Source: Mesorhizobium sp. 1M-11 (GTDB taxonomy: Bacteria; Pseudomonadota; Alphaproteobacteria; Rhizobiales; Rhizobiaceae). Taken from it: a stretch of 64,000 nucleotides of DNA. The notes under the pieces are model-generated. The model was not told where the DNA came from and made no database searches. It saw nothing but the letters and a program-made list of their open reading frames with translations. A program made the position numbers and the translations under genes. Shown one piece after another: positions 1 to 8,804 of this stretch; positions within the stretch are counted from its first letter, which is position 1; every line of letters starts with the position of its first letter. The stretch is from NCBI RefSeq assembly GCF_001303895.1, contig NZ_LJSD01000057.1, forward strand, positions 1 through 64,000, written 5' to 3'.

Positions 1-879
1 GACACCACCAAGGCCGCCAAGCGCGCCACCCAGGGAGCCGCCGATACCGCCGCTTGCAGTACCACCGATCCCACCGATCGACCTACCGCTGGTCGACGCT
101 CGGCCGGCAGATTTGCCTCCTAGCGAAGCGCCACCTCTGGACGACTTGCCGCCGACCGAGGCCTTGCCACCAGACTTGCCGCCGATCGAGGCGCCGCCTC
201 CTGACGACTTGCCGCCGATTGAGGCCTTGCCGCCAGACTTGCCTCCGATCGAAGCGCCGCCTTTTGACGATTTGCCACCAATTGAGGCCTTGCCGCCAGA
301 CTTGCCTCCGATCGAAGCGCCACCTTTGGACGACTTGCCGCCAGACTTGCCACCTATCGAGGCACCCCCTCCTGACGACTTGCCACCGACTGAGGCCTTG
401 CCACCTATCGAAGCGCCTCCTGACGACCTACTTCCAACCGAGGCCCCAGTTGACGATCTGCCGCCAACAGAGGGGCTGCCACTGGACGACTTGCCACCAA
501 CAGAAGCTGAACCGCCGATCGAGGCACCACCGACCGAGGCCGAGCCACCGATCGAGGCGCCGCCAACGGAGGGGCTGCCATCAGTCGATTTGCCACCAAT
601 CGAGGCCGAACCTCCGATCGAGGCACCACCAACCGAGGCCGAGCCACCGATCGAAGCGCCGCCTATGGAGGGGCCGCCGCTAGACGACTGACCGCCAACC
701 GAAGGCCCGCCCAGCGAACCACCAAGGCCTCCAACCGAGCCACCTCCGACCGAGCCGCCAATGCCTCCGCCCGCTCGGTCGCGAGCATCAGCGCTGTCCA
801 CTTGAGCGACGACCGCCGTCAGCAACGCAGCTGTTGCCGTGGAAAGGAGGAAATGAGAACGCCTGCTGATGCTAGCCAT
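1..879 (-). CDS. Secreted glycine/serine-rich repeat protein (3' end outside window)
   Basis: Reading leftwards from an ATG at 879-877, 293 codons are open to the window edge, so the C-terminus is missing. A Shine-Dalgarno AGGAGAG sits about 7 nt upstream. The N-terminus (MASISRRSHFLLSTATAALL, then a stretch ending ADA) looks like a Sec signal peptide of about 30 residues. The rest is low-complexity: first GGSVGG/GGLGG blocks, then variants of GGASIGGSAS, then a lysine-bearing half with many copies of GGASIGGKSGGK. No enzyme domain, cysteine cluster or calcium-binding nonapeptide is visible. I do not recognise the family; a surface, envelope or matrix protein is plausible. The signal peptide and ribosome site favour this strand over the proline-rich frame opposite. 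Confidence 0.72.
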   Translation of the reverse strand, partial: MASISRRSHFLLSTATAALLTAVVAQVDSADARDRAGGGIGGSVGGGSVGGLGGSLGGPSVGGQSSSGGPSIGGASIGGSASVGGASIGGSASIGGKSTDGSPSVGGASIGGSASVGGASIGGSASVGGKSSSGSPSVGGRSSTGASVGSRSSGGASIGGKASVGGKSSGGGASIGGKSGGKSSKGGASIGGKSGGKASIGGKSSKGGASIGGKSGGKASIGGKSSGGGASIGGKSGGKASVGGKSSRGGASLGGKSAGRASTSGRSIGGIGGTASGGIGGSLGGALGGLGGV

Positions 880-1648
880 GATACACTCTCCTGTCAGTTG
901 TCCTTGTGGTGCTGCGCACGATCAATGGTATCGGCGCGCGCCTCCCGAGGGGCTTTTTAGAAGCCGGCTAAATTTTTCCGATTTGATCTGCGAATGAAGG
1001 ATTGTCATGCCTGGGGCACTGCGAGGGCCGCTTTGCTCGGCACGGCGAACAGAGTGGGATCCGCCGAGATGGGAGGCTTCGCCTCGCCTGGTGGCACGGG
1101 TACAGCGGTTGCTGCCGTCCCGGAAGCGAATTTGGGATGCTTGCCACGTCCGTTGCCTCCTCAGCAGAGTTTGGCGCGCGCGAACGCGCTCACGGTCTGC
1201 CGCACGGCAAACCAAGAAAAAATTTCCATCTAAAAGAATATCTTCGTGTCGGCGTTAATGCCGACACGCTTCATGATACATGATTGGCAAAATACTTTTT
1301 AATAACTCAAGCCATAATCGGTTTTACCAGACGCAATTTCTCATTCGAAATTCCTCTATTAAACAGCTCTATCAAATCCAATAATCAAATTCTTTCACAT
1401 ATCCTGAGTGTCGTCATTGTCTATTACCCAGAAGTATTGACTGAAACGCACCGCCAATTCCTTCTTTGCGGGCAGCGGATGTCCCATAGGGATGCCAACT
1501 GGAGGCCGCGGAACTCTACGGCCTGGTGAGAAACGTGACATGAACCGCAGGCTGGCAACCGGCACATTTTGCCGCCGCTGTTCGCATCCCTGGCTATGTC
1601 AACATCGAGAGTTCTTGTTGCTACAAAACCAGATCTCGACGCGTCCCT
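880..1648. other. 769-bp stretch without a convincing gene
   Basis: This separates the start of the glycine-rich gene from the stop of the type I substrate gene. The part near 880-960 should hold the promoter of the glycine-rich gene, but I see no clear -35/-10 pair. The centre is GC-rich and the part from about 1210 to 1450 is AT-rich. It contains the perfect hairpin at 1245-1268. Open frames here have no ribosome site and no recognisable product. Confidence 0.6.
1245..1268. terminator. Perfect 9-bp hairpin, possible terminator or regulatory stem
   Basis: Arms CGTGTCGGC and GCCGACACG enclose the 6-nt loop GTTAAT. It lies about 380 nt past the stop of the leftward gene ending at 1649 and about 370 nt upstream of the glycine-rich gene. 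On the minus strand a T-rich stretch follows some distance after the stem, so leftward termination is possible, but it is not a textbook terminator. Confidence 0.35.
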
Positions 1649-2836
1649 TTAAGCGATATGGTGAGCCGAGACGCTGCTTGCGTGGTCCGTATCGGTGTGT
1701 GCGTCATCCTCGATGATCGGCTGACCGACAAATGTCAGTATCGGGGTGATCGCATCGGCGACGCCTTCCGTAATTTGAAGCGCCGAGTGCGCCATCTCGA
1801 ACATGTTTGATGGCGCCGCGGAATCGACATGCGCCTGCGCTCCCGTCGTCGCAATGTTCTGCGTCGAGGCACCCTGTGTCGAAGCCGTATTGTCGGATGT
1901 TGTCGCGACTTCACCTGCCGCCGCTCCAGAGCCGGCACCGAGAAGGCCACTCAGGATGCCTCCGTGACCGCCGACCAGGGCGGAAAGGATCCCACCATCA
2001 CCATTGCCGACAAGGCCGTCGAGGGTGCCGCCTTTCCCAGCCAGACCTTCAACTAACACGCTGCCGGTGTCTGCCAGGCCCGCAAGGACATCGCCATCGT
2101 GCTCCCCAACAAGGCCTCCCAGAACACCATCTTTGCCAACAAGGCTGTGAACGGTGTCTCCAATCACCGGCGCGATATCGAGCACGCCGCCATTTCCAAG
2201 CAGGTTGCTTGCGACATGATCGACCGTTTCCAGCAGTGCCCCGACCCCGCCCAAGGCGCCGCCGGAAGGAGCAGCCGTCTCTACGACCGAACTGATGACA
2301 GACGACGTGCCGTGCACGCCTTCGAAGGCTCCAACTTCTTCGGAATTCGTGTGAACGGCCGCCGTTGAAATGCCGGTATCCACCGATGCGATCACTGTTC
2401 CCGCATCGTGCACGGTATTTCCGCTGAGAGCGTCATCCGCTGCGGCCTGGGAAGATGCCGATTCCGGCGCCTCTTGTGCGACCACGGGCGAGGTCTCCGA
2501 ACTCAACACACCTGGCGCCTGCGCGCCGGTTTCACCCCCGCTTGCGACGGCCGGTCCACCATCCGCGCGATTGTCATGGTGATCGGCGGCCCTCGAGTGA
2601 TCGATGCCGGACATGGCTTGATCTGCAGAAGAGTCTGATCTGCGATCATCGTCGCGCTCGAAGGCGGACTTGGAATCCGTTGCGGCGGCAGCCGCTTCCT
2701 TCAGGTCGATCAACGCAAGACCCAGCCCCACAGCGCCGGCCGTAAGTGCAAAATTCAGCGTGTCCGCCTTGCCGGTTTCAGTTTTGTTGTCTGAACGACG
2801 GCCTTTGCGACCATCCAATTTGTCTACATTTGCCAT
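1649..2836 (-). CDS. Probable type I secretion substrate, non-RTX, glycine-rich (395 aa)
   Basis: Last gene of a leftward type I secretion operon, starting 11 nt after the stop of the HlyD-family gene. ATG 2836 is preceded by TGAGGATC at good spacing; an in-frame upstream start would overlap the adaptor gene. No Sec signal is seen: the N-terminus is basic (KLDGRKGRR), followed by a hydrophobic stretch at about residues 27-42. The middle is acidic, rich in Ala/Ser/Gly. About residues 200-310 carry degenerate repeats such as GGVLGGLVG, GGILSALVG and GGILSGLLG. The calcium-binding GGxGxDxUx repeat of RTX proteins is absent. It ends in HHIA, close to the VHIA end of the 81-aa protein at 6110-6355. 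Secretion by the adjacent exporter is inferred from position and composition; the activity is unknown. Confidence 0.75.
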   Translation of the reverse strand: MANVDKLDGRKGRRSDNKTETGKADTLNFALTAGAVGLGLALIDLKEAAAAATDSKSAFERDDDRRSDSSADQAMSGIDHSRAADHHDNRADGGPAVASGGETGAQAPGVLSSETSPVVAQEAPESASSQAAADDALSGNTVHDAGTVIASVDTGISTAAVHTNSEEVGAFEGVHGTSSVISSVVETAAPSGGALGGVGALLETVDHVASNLLGNGGVLDIAPVIGDTVHSLVGKDGVLGGLVGEHDGDVLAGLADTGSVLVEGLAGKGGTLDGLVGNGDGGILSALVGGHGGILSGLLGAGSGAAAGEVATTSDNTASTQGASTQNIATTGAQAHVDSAAPSNMFEMAHSALQITEGVADAITPILTFVGQPIIEDDAHTDTDHASSVSAHHIA

Positions 2837-2846
2837 GGGTTGATCC

Positions 2847-4160
2847 TCATTCTTCTCGAAACGCATGCCCGACTTCATCAAGAAGCGGCCCAAGCAGATA
2901 GGCTATCAGGGTCCGGGATCCGTTCGTGACCACCACCTCCGCCGGCATCCCTGGTTGCAGGGGAACCGTTGAATTGCGCAGGTCATCGGAATTGATCTTG
3001 GTGCGGATCGCGAAGTAGTTAAGTCCGGATCGTGAATCCGTGATCTTGTCCGCCGATATGCTGATTATTTCGCCGCGCAGCTGCGGGCGTTCATTTCTGG
3101 GCACGCCGGTCAGCCAGATGTTGGCGGCTGCTCCTGTCTTGACACCATTGATGTCGGAGAGCGGCAACCGGGCTTCGACGATGATCGGATTGTCGGCGGG
3201 AACAATGTCCATGAGCCGTTGGCCGGCTTGAACCACCCCACCTTCCGTGAATACGGACAGATCGACGATGGAACCGCTGGCAGGCGATTTGATGACCGTT
3301 CGATCCATTACGTCCTGCGCCGCCTTGAATTTTGGCAACGCCTCGGCCAACGACGATTGCGTTGTTCGGATCTGATCGACGATCTCATTGATCCGCTGAT
3401 GGTCCAGCTTGGCGATGGCCAGCTCAGCCTCGCCGGTTTCCTGCGTCGCCGTGGAAATCTCGGCTGTGCGTGAGCCCATATCGGCAAGGATCCGGGCCGT
3501 TGCTCTTTCCAGTTCCAGCACGCGTGTCTTGGGCGCGTACCCCGATTTGGCCAGCTTTCGGGTGCCTTCCATCTCTTCAAGCATCAGGGCGTTCTGCTTC
3601 GACAGCCCCTCTTTTTGCGCCTGCAATCCGCCAATCTTCTCGCGAAGCTGAGCGACCTTGGAGACGAGCATGCCTTTCTCGGCCTCGTATTGATGGGCTC
3701 GCGCAACCTTCACTGCAGATTCGTTGGCGACTGTTTCTTCCATCCCCTCGGAGGGGTTGGCTTTCGCCCGGAATTTTTCAAGGCAACTGGAATCGGCATT
3801 GTCGCGCTCACACAACAGACGTGCCTGACGAGCCACCAGGGTCATGACCTCGGCCTTGGCTATATCGAGCTTTGCTCGAGACTCCGTCCCGTCGAGCTCG
3901 ATCAATGGCTGACCACGCTCGACATACTGGCCCTCCGAGACCAGGAGCCTGGAGATGATACCACCGTACGGGTGTGCCACCGACTGCCTCTGCGCCTGCA
4001 CCTGCAGGCTTCCTTCGGCAATTGCCGCGCTCGATAGCGGTGCCACATAGCCCCAGCCGACAACCAGCAGCACAAAGGCCAACAATGAAGCCGCCCCCCA
4101 GACGGCGGGACGCCAGGGATTGCGATATGCCGCGCTGTCGGGAACTGTAATGGTGGTCAT
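2847..4160 (-). CDS. HlyD/PrtE-family type I secretion membrane fusion protein
   Basis: Periplasmic adaptor linking the inner-membrane ABC exporter to an outer-membrane channel. Of 437 residues, about 18-40 form one transmembrane helix. A barrel/lipoyl half-motif follows (VAHPYGGIISRLLVSEGQYVERG), then a long coiled coil (about 85-290) rich in Glu, Lys and Gln, then the second lipoyl half and barrel (SPASGSIVDLSVFTEGGVV). This is standard HlyD/PrtE order and length. ATG 4160 lies 11 nt after the ABC gene stop, with CTGAGGAAC as ribosome site; an upstream in-frame codon would lie inside the ABC gene. No TolC-like channel is encoded in the window, so the third component is probably elsewhere. 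Confidence 0.93.
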   Translation of the reverse strand: MTTITVPDSAAYRNPWRPAVWGAASLLAFVLLVVGWGYVAPLSSAAIAEGSLQVQAQRQSVAHPYGGIISRLLVSEGQYVERGQPLIELDGTESRAKLDIAKAEVMTLVARQARLLCERDNADSSCLEKFRAKANPSEGMEETVANESAVKVARAHQYEAEKGMLVSKVAQLREKIGGLQAQKEGLSKQNALMLEEMEGTRKLAKSGYAPKTRVLELERATARILADMGSRTAEISTATQETGEAELAIAKLDHQRINEIVDQIRTTQSSLAEALPKFKAAQDVMDRTVIKSPASGSIVDLSVFTEGGVVQAGQRLMDIVPADNPIIVEARLPLSDINGVKTGAAANIWLTGVPRNERPQLRGEIISISADKITDSRSGLNYFAIRTKINSDDLRNSTVPLQPGMPAEVVVTNGSRTLIAYLLGPLLDEVGHAFREE

Positions 4161-4170
4161 GAGCTGTTCC

Positions 4171-5883
4171 TCAGCTTGGCAAAGCAGGAGCTGCGAAGCT
4201 CTCTGGCGGCCCAAACCTGTCGACTTTGCCGGAATTCAGCGCCAGAACGGTGTCGACCACGCTGAGGATGGCGGGCTGATGGGTAACCACCACGACCGCC
4301 GTTCCCTGCGCCTTGATAAGGAACAAGGCCTTGCTGAGCGCGCGGACACCCTCTACGTCCAGATGCGCGTTTGGCTCATCCAGGACCAGCAGCCGCGGGC
4401 GCCCGAGCAGAGCCCTTGCCAGCCCGATGCGTTGGCGCTGTCCGCCCGATAACCCCAGTCCGCCCGGCCCCAGCATCGTGTCGTATTGCTTAGGCAAGGA
4501 CAGCACCATCTCATGGATGCCTGCGAGTGTTGCCGCTTCCATGATCTGCTCGATGGAGGTGTCATTAAAGCGCGAGATATTTTCTCGAACGCTGCCGGCG
4601 AACAACCCCACGTCCTGGGGCAGATATCCGGTTATGCGGCCAAATTCCGCTTGATCCCAGTGTGAATAGTTCAGTCCGCCGAACGAGATATCGCCTTCGG
4701 CCGGCTGAAGGGCTCCGATAAGCAACTTGGACAGCGTGCTCTTTCCCGAAGCGCTTGGACCGACAACCGCTAGGGCTTCGCCCTCTCCGATCTTGAAGGA
4801 AATGTCCTCCAGCACCGGCTTCGGGCGCCCTGCGACACGGTAGGAGAGATTTTTCACATCCAGCACGATTTCATTGGTCGGGACGATCGTCTTGGCATCG
4901 CTTACAGGAACGTCGTTCAGGAGGTCTCTGATCCGCTGATAGCCGGCCCGGGCTCCAGCTGCTTGCTTCCACGCAGTTACGGCTTGTTCGACGGGTATGA
5001 TTGCGCGCCCCATGATGATGCTGGCCGCAAAAATCGTCGCAGGACTGATGGCGTGGTCAATCGCAAGCCACGCACCGGTGCCCAATATCAGTGATTGAAG
5101 CAGAAGCCTGGTAAACCGGATGGCAGCCGAAATCAGTGCGTTGCGATCACTCGCGAAAGCCTGCCTGACAAGCATTCCGGCGCGACTTCCCTGCCAGTGG
5201 CGTTCCACGGCAGACTGCATCCCCATGGCATGAATGACATCCGCGTGCTGCATGATGTTTTCTGTAAAGACGAAAGATCGCCTGGCAGCGGCCTGGGCAT
5301 CATCCATGGGCTTACGGGTGACGGCCTCGTTTACGAAAGCGAGGACCAGCAGCAGCACGGCCCCGACCGTTGCAACGACACCTAGAATGGGATGGATGAG
5401 ATAAAGGAGGATGAGGTAAAGCGGGATCCAGGGGACATCGAATAGAAAATGGATCCCCGGACCGGTGACGAACGCGCGGAACTCGTCCAGTTCCCGCAAC
5501 GGCAAAGCTCCAAGCGAATATCCGCTTCTGGATGATTTTTGCACGAGCGCGGAAAACACGCGGCTCGCCAGTTTTTCGTCAAGCAGGATGCCGCAGCGCG
5601 TCAACATCTGGGCACGCATGGCATCTAGGACAGCCATCACGAGCAGTGCGACAATCAGGATAAGCGTAAGCAGGAGGAGCGTGGGAATGCTTTCGCTTCT
5701 CAACACGCGATTGTAGACCTGCATTAGATAAAGGGGGGAGCTGAGGTAGAGTAAATTGATCGTGCTCGAGAAGATGCCTACAGCAATGATGTAGGGACGA
5801 AGCGATCTTATCGCCGAGCCGATCTCGGTCTCCGCACGCTTTTTGGTCGGTCGAAACAGCGCGGTTGCATCAGCCAAGGACAT
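4171..5883 (-). CDS. PrtD-family type I secretion ABC exporter (permease-ATPase fusion)
   Basis: Inner-membrane ATPase-permease that drives export. About residues 25-310 are the transmembrane domain with five or six helices. The C-terminal ATPase has Walker A GPSASGKST (about 370), signature LSGGQRQRIGLARAL (about 478) and Walker B LLVLDEPNAHLD (about 500). Length of about 570 aa fits the PrtD/AprD group. No N-terminal C39 peptidase domain is present, so no double-glycine leader processing is expected. ATG 5883 is preferred; a GTG 27 nt upstream is an alternative without a good ribosome site. It heads the operon with the adaptor and the putative substrate. Confidence 0.92.
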   Translation of the reverse strand: MSLADATALFRPTKKRAETEIGSAIRSLRPYIIAVGIFSSTINLLYLSSPLYLMQVYNRVLRSESIPTLLLLTLILIVALLVMAVLDAMRAQMLTRCGILLDEKLASRVFSALVQKSSRSGYSLGALPLRELDEFRAFVTGPGIHFLFDVPWIPLYLILLYLIHPILGVVATVGAVLLLVLAFVNEAVTRKPMDDAQAAARRSFVFTENIMQHADVIHAMGMQSAVERHWQGSRAGMLVRQAFASDRNALISAAIRFTRLLLQSLILGTGAWLAIDHAISPATIFAASIIMGRAIIPVEQAVTAWKQAAGARAGYQRIRDLLNDVPVSDAKTIVPTNEIVLDVKNLSYRVAGRPKPVLEDISFKIGEGEALAVVGPSASGKSTLSKLLIGALQPAEGDISFGGLNYSHWDQAEFGRITGYLPQDVGLFAGSVRENISRFNDTSIEQIMEAATLAGIHEMVLSLPKQYDTMLGPGGLGLSGGQRQRIGLARALLGRPRLLVLDEPNAHLDVEGVRALSKALFLIKAQGTAVVVVTHQPAILSVVDTVLALNSGKVDRFGPPESFAAPALPS

Positions 5884-6109
5884 AACTGGAGGCCCTTCGT
5901 TACTTCTCACAACGACAAGATCAGGACGACAGACTTAAACTCTTCATTCAAGGAGCGGCTGCCCATTGAATTGCACTCGCAAGATCCTGAGCATCAGCCG
6001 CTGCGAGGACACAGTTCCTCGCAGCGACCAGCGCCGCTCGGGAGACGCTTTGACACATCGAACTGGCGACGGCCAAAAAGGCAGCACCTGTTCGGTCAAG
6101 GAGGGCCAA

Positions 6110-6355
6110 TCAGGCGATATGCACGCCGTCGTCAGCCTGCAGGGAATCGAGCACCAGCGAAGGTGTCAGAGCGATGCCTGTCCAGGCGCTGCCGACAAGC
6201 ATAGCAGCTCCCATGCCAAGATGGCCGCCACCATTCATAAAGTTAAGATAGGCGTCATCAAAGGTTACTTCACCAGAACGATCGTAATGATATTCATTGA
6301 TTTGGTCGACAGTCGAAGTTCCAGTAGTGCTGCCACCGAATAAAAAACTAAGCAT
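6110..6355 (-). CDS. 81-aa protein beside the type I exporter, possible small cargo
   Basis: ATG 6355 follows a very strong ribosome site (AAAGGAGA, 7 nt spacing), supporting translation of this short frame. It lies about 225 nt upstream of the exporter gene, same strand. The sequence is polar at the start (FLFGGSTTGTS, NEYHYDRSGEVTFDD), then has a Gly/Ala-rich hydrophobic half (GGGHLGMGAAMLVGSAWTG) and ends DDGVHIA. It lacks a Sec signal and any family I recognise. The C-terminal -HIA is shared with the 395-aa substrate candidate (-HHIA), suggesting a common C-terminal secretion signal. It could instead be a small membrane or accessory protein. Confidence 0.65.
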   Translation of the reverse strand: MLSFLFGGSTTGTSTVDQINEYHYDRSGEVTFDDAYLNFMNGGGHLGMGAAMLVGSAWTGIALTPSLVLDSLQADDGVHIA

Positions 6356-6829
6356 TTGAAAATCTCCTTTGAGTTTACTTCGAGCGATACCAGCGTCGCA
6401 TAGAACCCAAAGGAGTCAAGAATTTACAGCCCAATTCCGATTTTGCGCAAATGATTCCAGACAATCGTCAAAAAGCGCGACGGCTTGAGTGTCCGCAATG
6501 CCGTCGCATCGCGATAAAGGGGCCGGAGGTGCCTCGTCGCAAGAATCTGAGGGAGCTCGACGATCCAGTAGTTATACTGCCTGTCTATTGGGGTGAGGCG
6601 GCTCGATATGATACCGGCTTGGCGGTCATCGCAATGGGGAATGGATCAGACCAGGACAGATTCGAAGCGCAGATATTTCCGGCATTGCCGAAGAGCGTGT
6701 GCCGTACTTCCGTTCTCTAATGCGGGTCGATACGATCGCCCTGCCCGCTATGCGTTTCGGCTGTGTTTTTGAATTTTCCAATTGCAGGAGTTCGCATTCC
6801 GGAAGTGAATCGACCGGATTCGATTTTGA
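6356..6829. other. 474-bp intergenic stretch
   Basis: Upstream of the 81-aa gene and downstream of the 93-aa gene. The segment nearest the 81-aa gene is AT-rich and should carry its promoter; TTGACT on the minus strand near 6414-6419 is a possible -35 but no good -10 follows. Short open frames on both strands lack ribosome sites and codon bias. Nothing else recognised. Confidence 0.5.
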
Positions 6830-7111
6830 CTACGCCGTAGCCCTGCGAGCAAAGACGCGCGCCCAATCGTCGAGTGTATCGTGATAGACGCCGCTGTCGG
6901 ATTCCTGCACGGTGCCGTCGGGGCACAGGATCGCATAGTGCTCGGAGCATATGACACCTTCGACCACGGGCTCAGACCAACCGGCCAGACCTTCATCATC
7001 GAGGATGATCTGCCAGGCAGTGATGGGCGAGCGGCCGAAGCCTCGCACGGTATCCGGCGCAGGCCAGACCACGTAATATCCGGCTGCCGCCGTGATGATT
7101 TGGATAGCCAT
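6830..7111 (-). CDS. Hypothetical protein, 93 aa
   Basis: ATG 7111 has the strong ribosome site GGGAGGAGG about 9 nt upstream, which decides the start. The protein (MAIQIITAAAGYYVVWPAPD at the start) is compact and probably cytoplasmic, with many Trp, Tyr and acidic residues (AWQIILDDEGLAGWSEPVVEG). It has no signal peptide or membrane helix. I do not recognise a domain. The near-regular hydrophobic/polar alternation suggests a small beta-rich fold. It stands alone between the AraC regulator and the type I secretion locus. Confidence 0.6.
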   Translation of the reverse strand: MAIQIITAAAGYYVVWPAPDTVRGFGRSPITAWQIILDDEGLAGWSEPVVEGVICSEHYAILCPDGTVQESDSGVYHDTLDDWARVFARRATA

Positions 7112-7621
7112 GTTGGTCTTTCCTCCTCCCAAGCAATCCGATCCCACGCATCAGGCAGCAAGAAACGGGCCAGAAGGAAACGAGATCAGAAATACCTGCG
7201 AATTTCGATCTTCCAGCCAGTTAACCGGGTTGAGGATAAAACAGAGGGGCATGGAATTCTGATAATTGTACCGCTCTTTGGGCGCCGCTGGCGCCGGCTG
7301 GGCCTCTTAGCCACCGGGTTTGCTTGGGGCTCGTCTGCGTATCACTTCAGGTTGCTCTTGTACTAAAGGCCAGATTGCGGCGGAAAGCTGGCAGACGAGG
7401 CTTATCATTGTGGACAGGCATCCTTCCGGGTCGTCGGCTGCGTGCCAATCTGAAGTGTGCCGATCTGGCACATCGTGCTTTTCGGCGGAGGGAGACGGCA
7501 AGATGAGTGAGCAGACGTGCAGGCTTCGCTTTTTTAGCAGTGCTGGCAATCAGACGACGTTGGCCGCAGGCTCGGAGAAACTTTTAAGTGGAGATATTTC
7601 CTAGGTGGCTTTTGCAGCGGT
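7112..7621. other. 510-bp intergenic stretch
   Basis: Lies between the stop of the AraC gene and the start of the 93-aa gene, both leftward. It contains the GC-rich repeat GGCGCC-GCT-GGCGCC at 7281-7295, a possible hairpin downstream of the AraC gene. No frame here has a plausible ribosome site or product. Confidence 0.5.
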
Positions 7622-8623
7622 TCAATCCGAAGCGTGTTTGCGGAAAGCAGCAGGGGGTTGACCAACAGTTTTCGAGAACACTCTCGTAAAGTGCACGTGA
7701 TCCGAAAATCCGCATTCTGCGGCAATGCGAACGACGGGCATCGACGTCTTTGCCAACAGGTACCGCGCGCGGTCGATCCGGCTGTGAAGCAGATATTGGT
7801 AAGGTGTCGTTCCGGTGGCCTGCTTGAAAAGATGGGCAAAATGTCCCGTCGACAACCCACTCCCTTCGGCCAGATCGGTCAGCGTCAACTTCTGGCTTAG
7901 CCGGGTGTCGACCATTTCCCGAAAGCGTGCGATTTGGCTGCGGGTGAGCTCCCCGGAGGAGTCTTCCAAAACCTGCGGCGAGCGTAAAGTCGAGTATTTG
8001 CGAAGCACATGGCACGCCGCAGCGCGTGCGAGATGCTCCACGTAAGGACGGGTTCCTTCTATCTCCAGTTCCATTGCGTCATCGATGGCGGTGACCAATC
8101 CTTCGAGCAGGGGATCCATAAAAGCCAGCCTGCCAACCACATCGATCGAGGTCGATTGATTTCTGGTGATATCGCCCGCAACCTCGGTCAAAAACGTGTT
8201 TCGAAGATAAAGATGGGTCGTGTGGATACGCCTGTCCCATTTCATATTCACCGGCTGGTTCGGCGCCAGGATGCTCAATTGTCCCGGATGGAGATACGCT
8301 CGGTATTCCTGCGATTGAACGTTGCACATTACCCGCGTTGAGCCGGATCTTGTCAGGCTGATGAAAAGATGCGGGCTCGCCCGGAAAATACCCTCGTTGG
8401 GATCTTCGATCTGCTTCGATATGTATACGTTTTCCCAATTTCGGCCGGCACTCGTTCGAAGAGTGCGACAGGAATCGAGTTGGTTGAAGCTATGGGTTTC
8501 CTCCAGTGGGAATTCGCGAAGCGGGGTAACGTCGCCTTGCGTGAAATGCTGAGCCGGCGATGCGGCGTGAGGGCGTCGTTGCTGAGAATTCTGCTCGCTA
8601 GGCGGGGGGATCAGCGTGTTCAT
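7622..8623 (-). CDS. AraC-family transcriptional regulator
   Basis: Regulator of 333 aa. The C-terminal 100 residues are a two-helix-turn-helix AraC domain (LTLTDLAEGSGLSTGHFAHLFKQ and VVRIAAECGFSDHVHFTRVF), ending with the usual PPAAFRKH. The N-terminal half has short beta segments of a cupin-like sensor (SPHLFISL, LHPGQLSILAPNQPV) as in AraC proteins responding to small molecules. ATG 8623 is chosen because GAGGTGG lies about 7 nt upstream; an ATG 15 nt earlier lacks this. No operon partner is obvious. Inverted repeats at 8690-8714 and 8785-8804 lie upstream and could be operators. Confidence 0.88.
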   Translation of the reverse strand: MNTLIPPPSEQNSQQRRPHAASPAQHFTQGDVTPLREFPLEETHSFNQLDSCRTLRTSAGRNWENVYISKQIEDPNEGIFRASPHLFISLTRSGSTRVMCNVQSQEYRAYLHPGQLSILAPNQPVNMKWDRRIHTTHLYLRNTFLTEVAGDITRNQSTSIDVVGRLAFMDPLLEGLVTAIDDAMELEIEGTRPYVEHLARAAACHVLRKYSTLRSPQVLEDSSGELTRSQIARFREMVDTRLSQKLTLTDLAEGSGLSTGHFAHLFKQATGTTPYQYLLHSRIDRARYLLAKTSMPVVRIAAECGFSDHVHFTRVFSKTVGQPPAAFRKHASD

Positions 8624-8689
8624 ACCGGGCCACCTCATTGCATCGAATGCAAATCCGGATACTTCAGGATATATCCGCCCAGCCCCTCT

Positions 8690-8714
8690 CCAAGATAAAA
8701 CATTGCTATCTTGG
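8690..8714. promoter_or_regulatory. Inverted repeat upstream of AraC gene
   Basis: Arms CCAAGATA and TATCTTGG (8 bp, perfect) separated by 9 nt, 67-91 nt upstream of the AraC ATG. Position and AT content suit a regulator operator, perhaps autoregulation, although a hairpin role is possible. Confidence 0.4.
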
Positions 8715-8784
8715 CGCTAGCTTACATAATCAGCATGGTTAATTAGCAATAGGGAATAAGACTTAAGGCCAAGACGGCTATCCA

Positions 8785-8804
8785 GAGTTAATATTCATTA
8801 ACTC
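8785..8804. repeat. Perfect palindrome GAGTTAAT-ATTC-ATTAACTC
   Basis: Eight-bp arms with a 4-nt centre, in the AT-rich gap between the GntR and AraC genes. It could be a second operator for the AraC gene or a weak hairpin after the GntR gene. Confidence 0.35.

Noticed and set aside
120-680. Tandem short repeats resembling a CRISPR array or minisatellite
   Set aside because: Units are degenerate, in frame with the minus-strand protein, and no unique spacers of constant length are present.
113-691. Rightward proline-rich repetitive frame (PPIEAPP units) opposite the glycine-rich gene
   Set aside because: It begins at TTG with no ribosome site and no signal, and mirrors the Gly/Ser repeats of the minus strand, which has a signal peptide and strong ribosome site.
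940-958. GC-rich stem followed by five T on the plus strand, resembling a terminator
   Set aside because: Stem is only 5 bp with a G-T pair, and no rightward gene precedes it.
6451-6720. Rightward 89-codon frame
   Set aside because: No ribosome site, no similarity recognised, amino-acid composition like random high-GC sequence.
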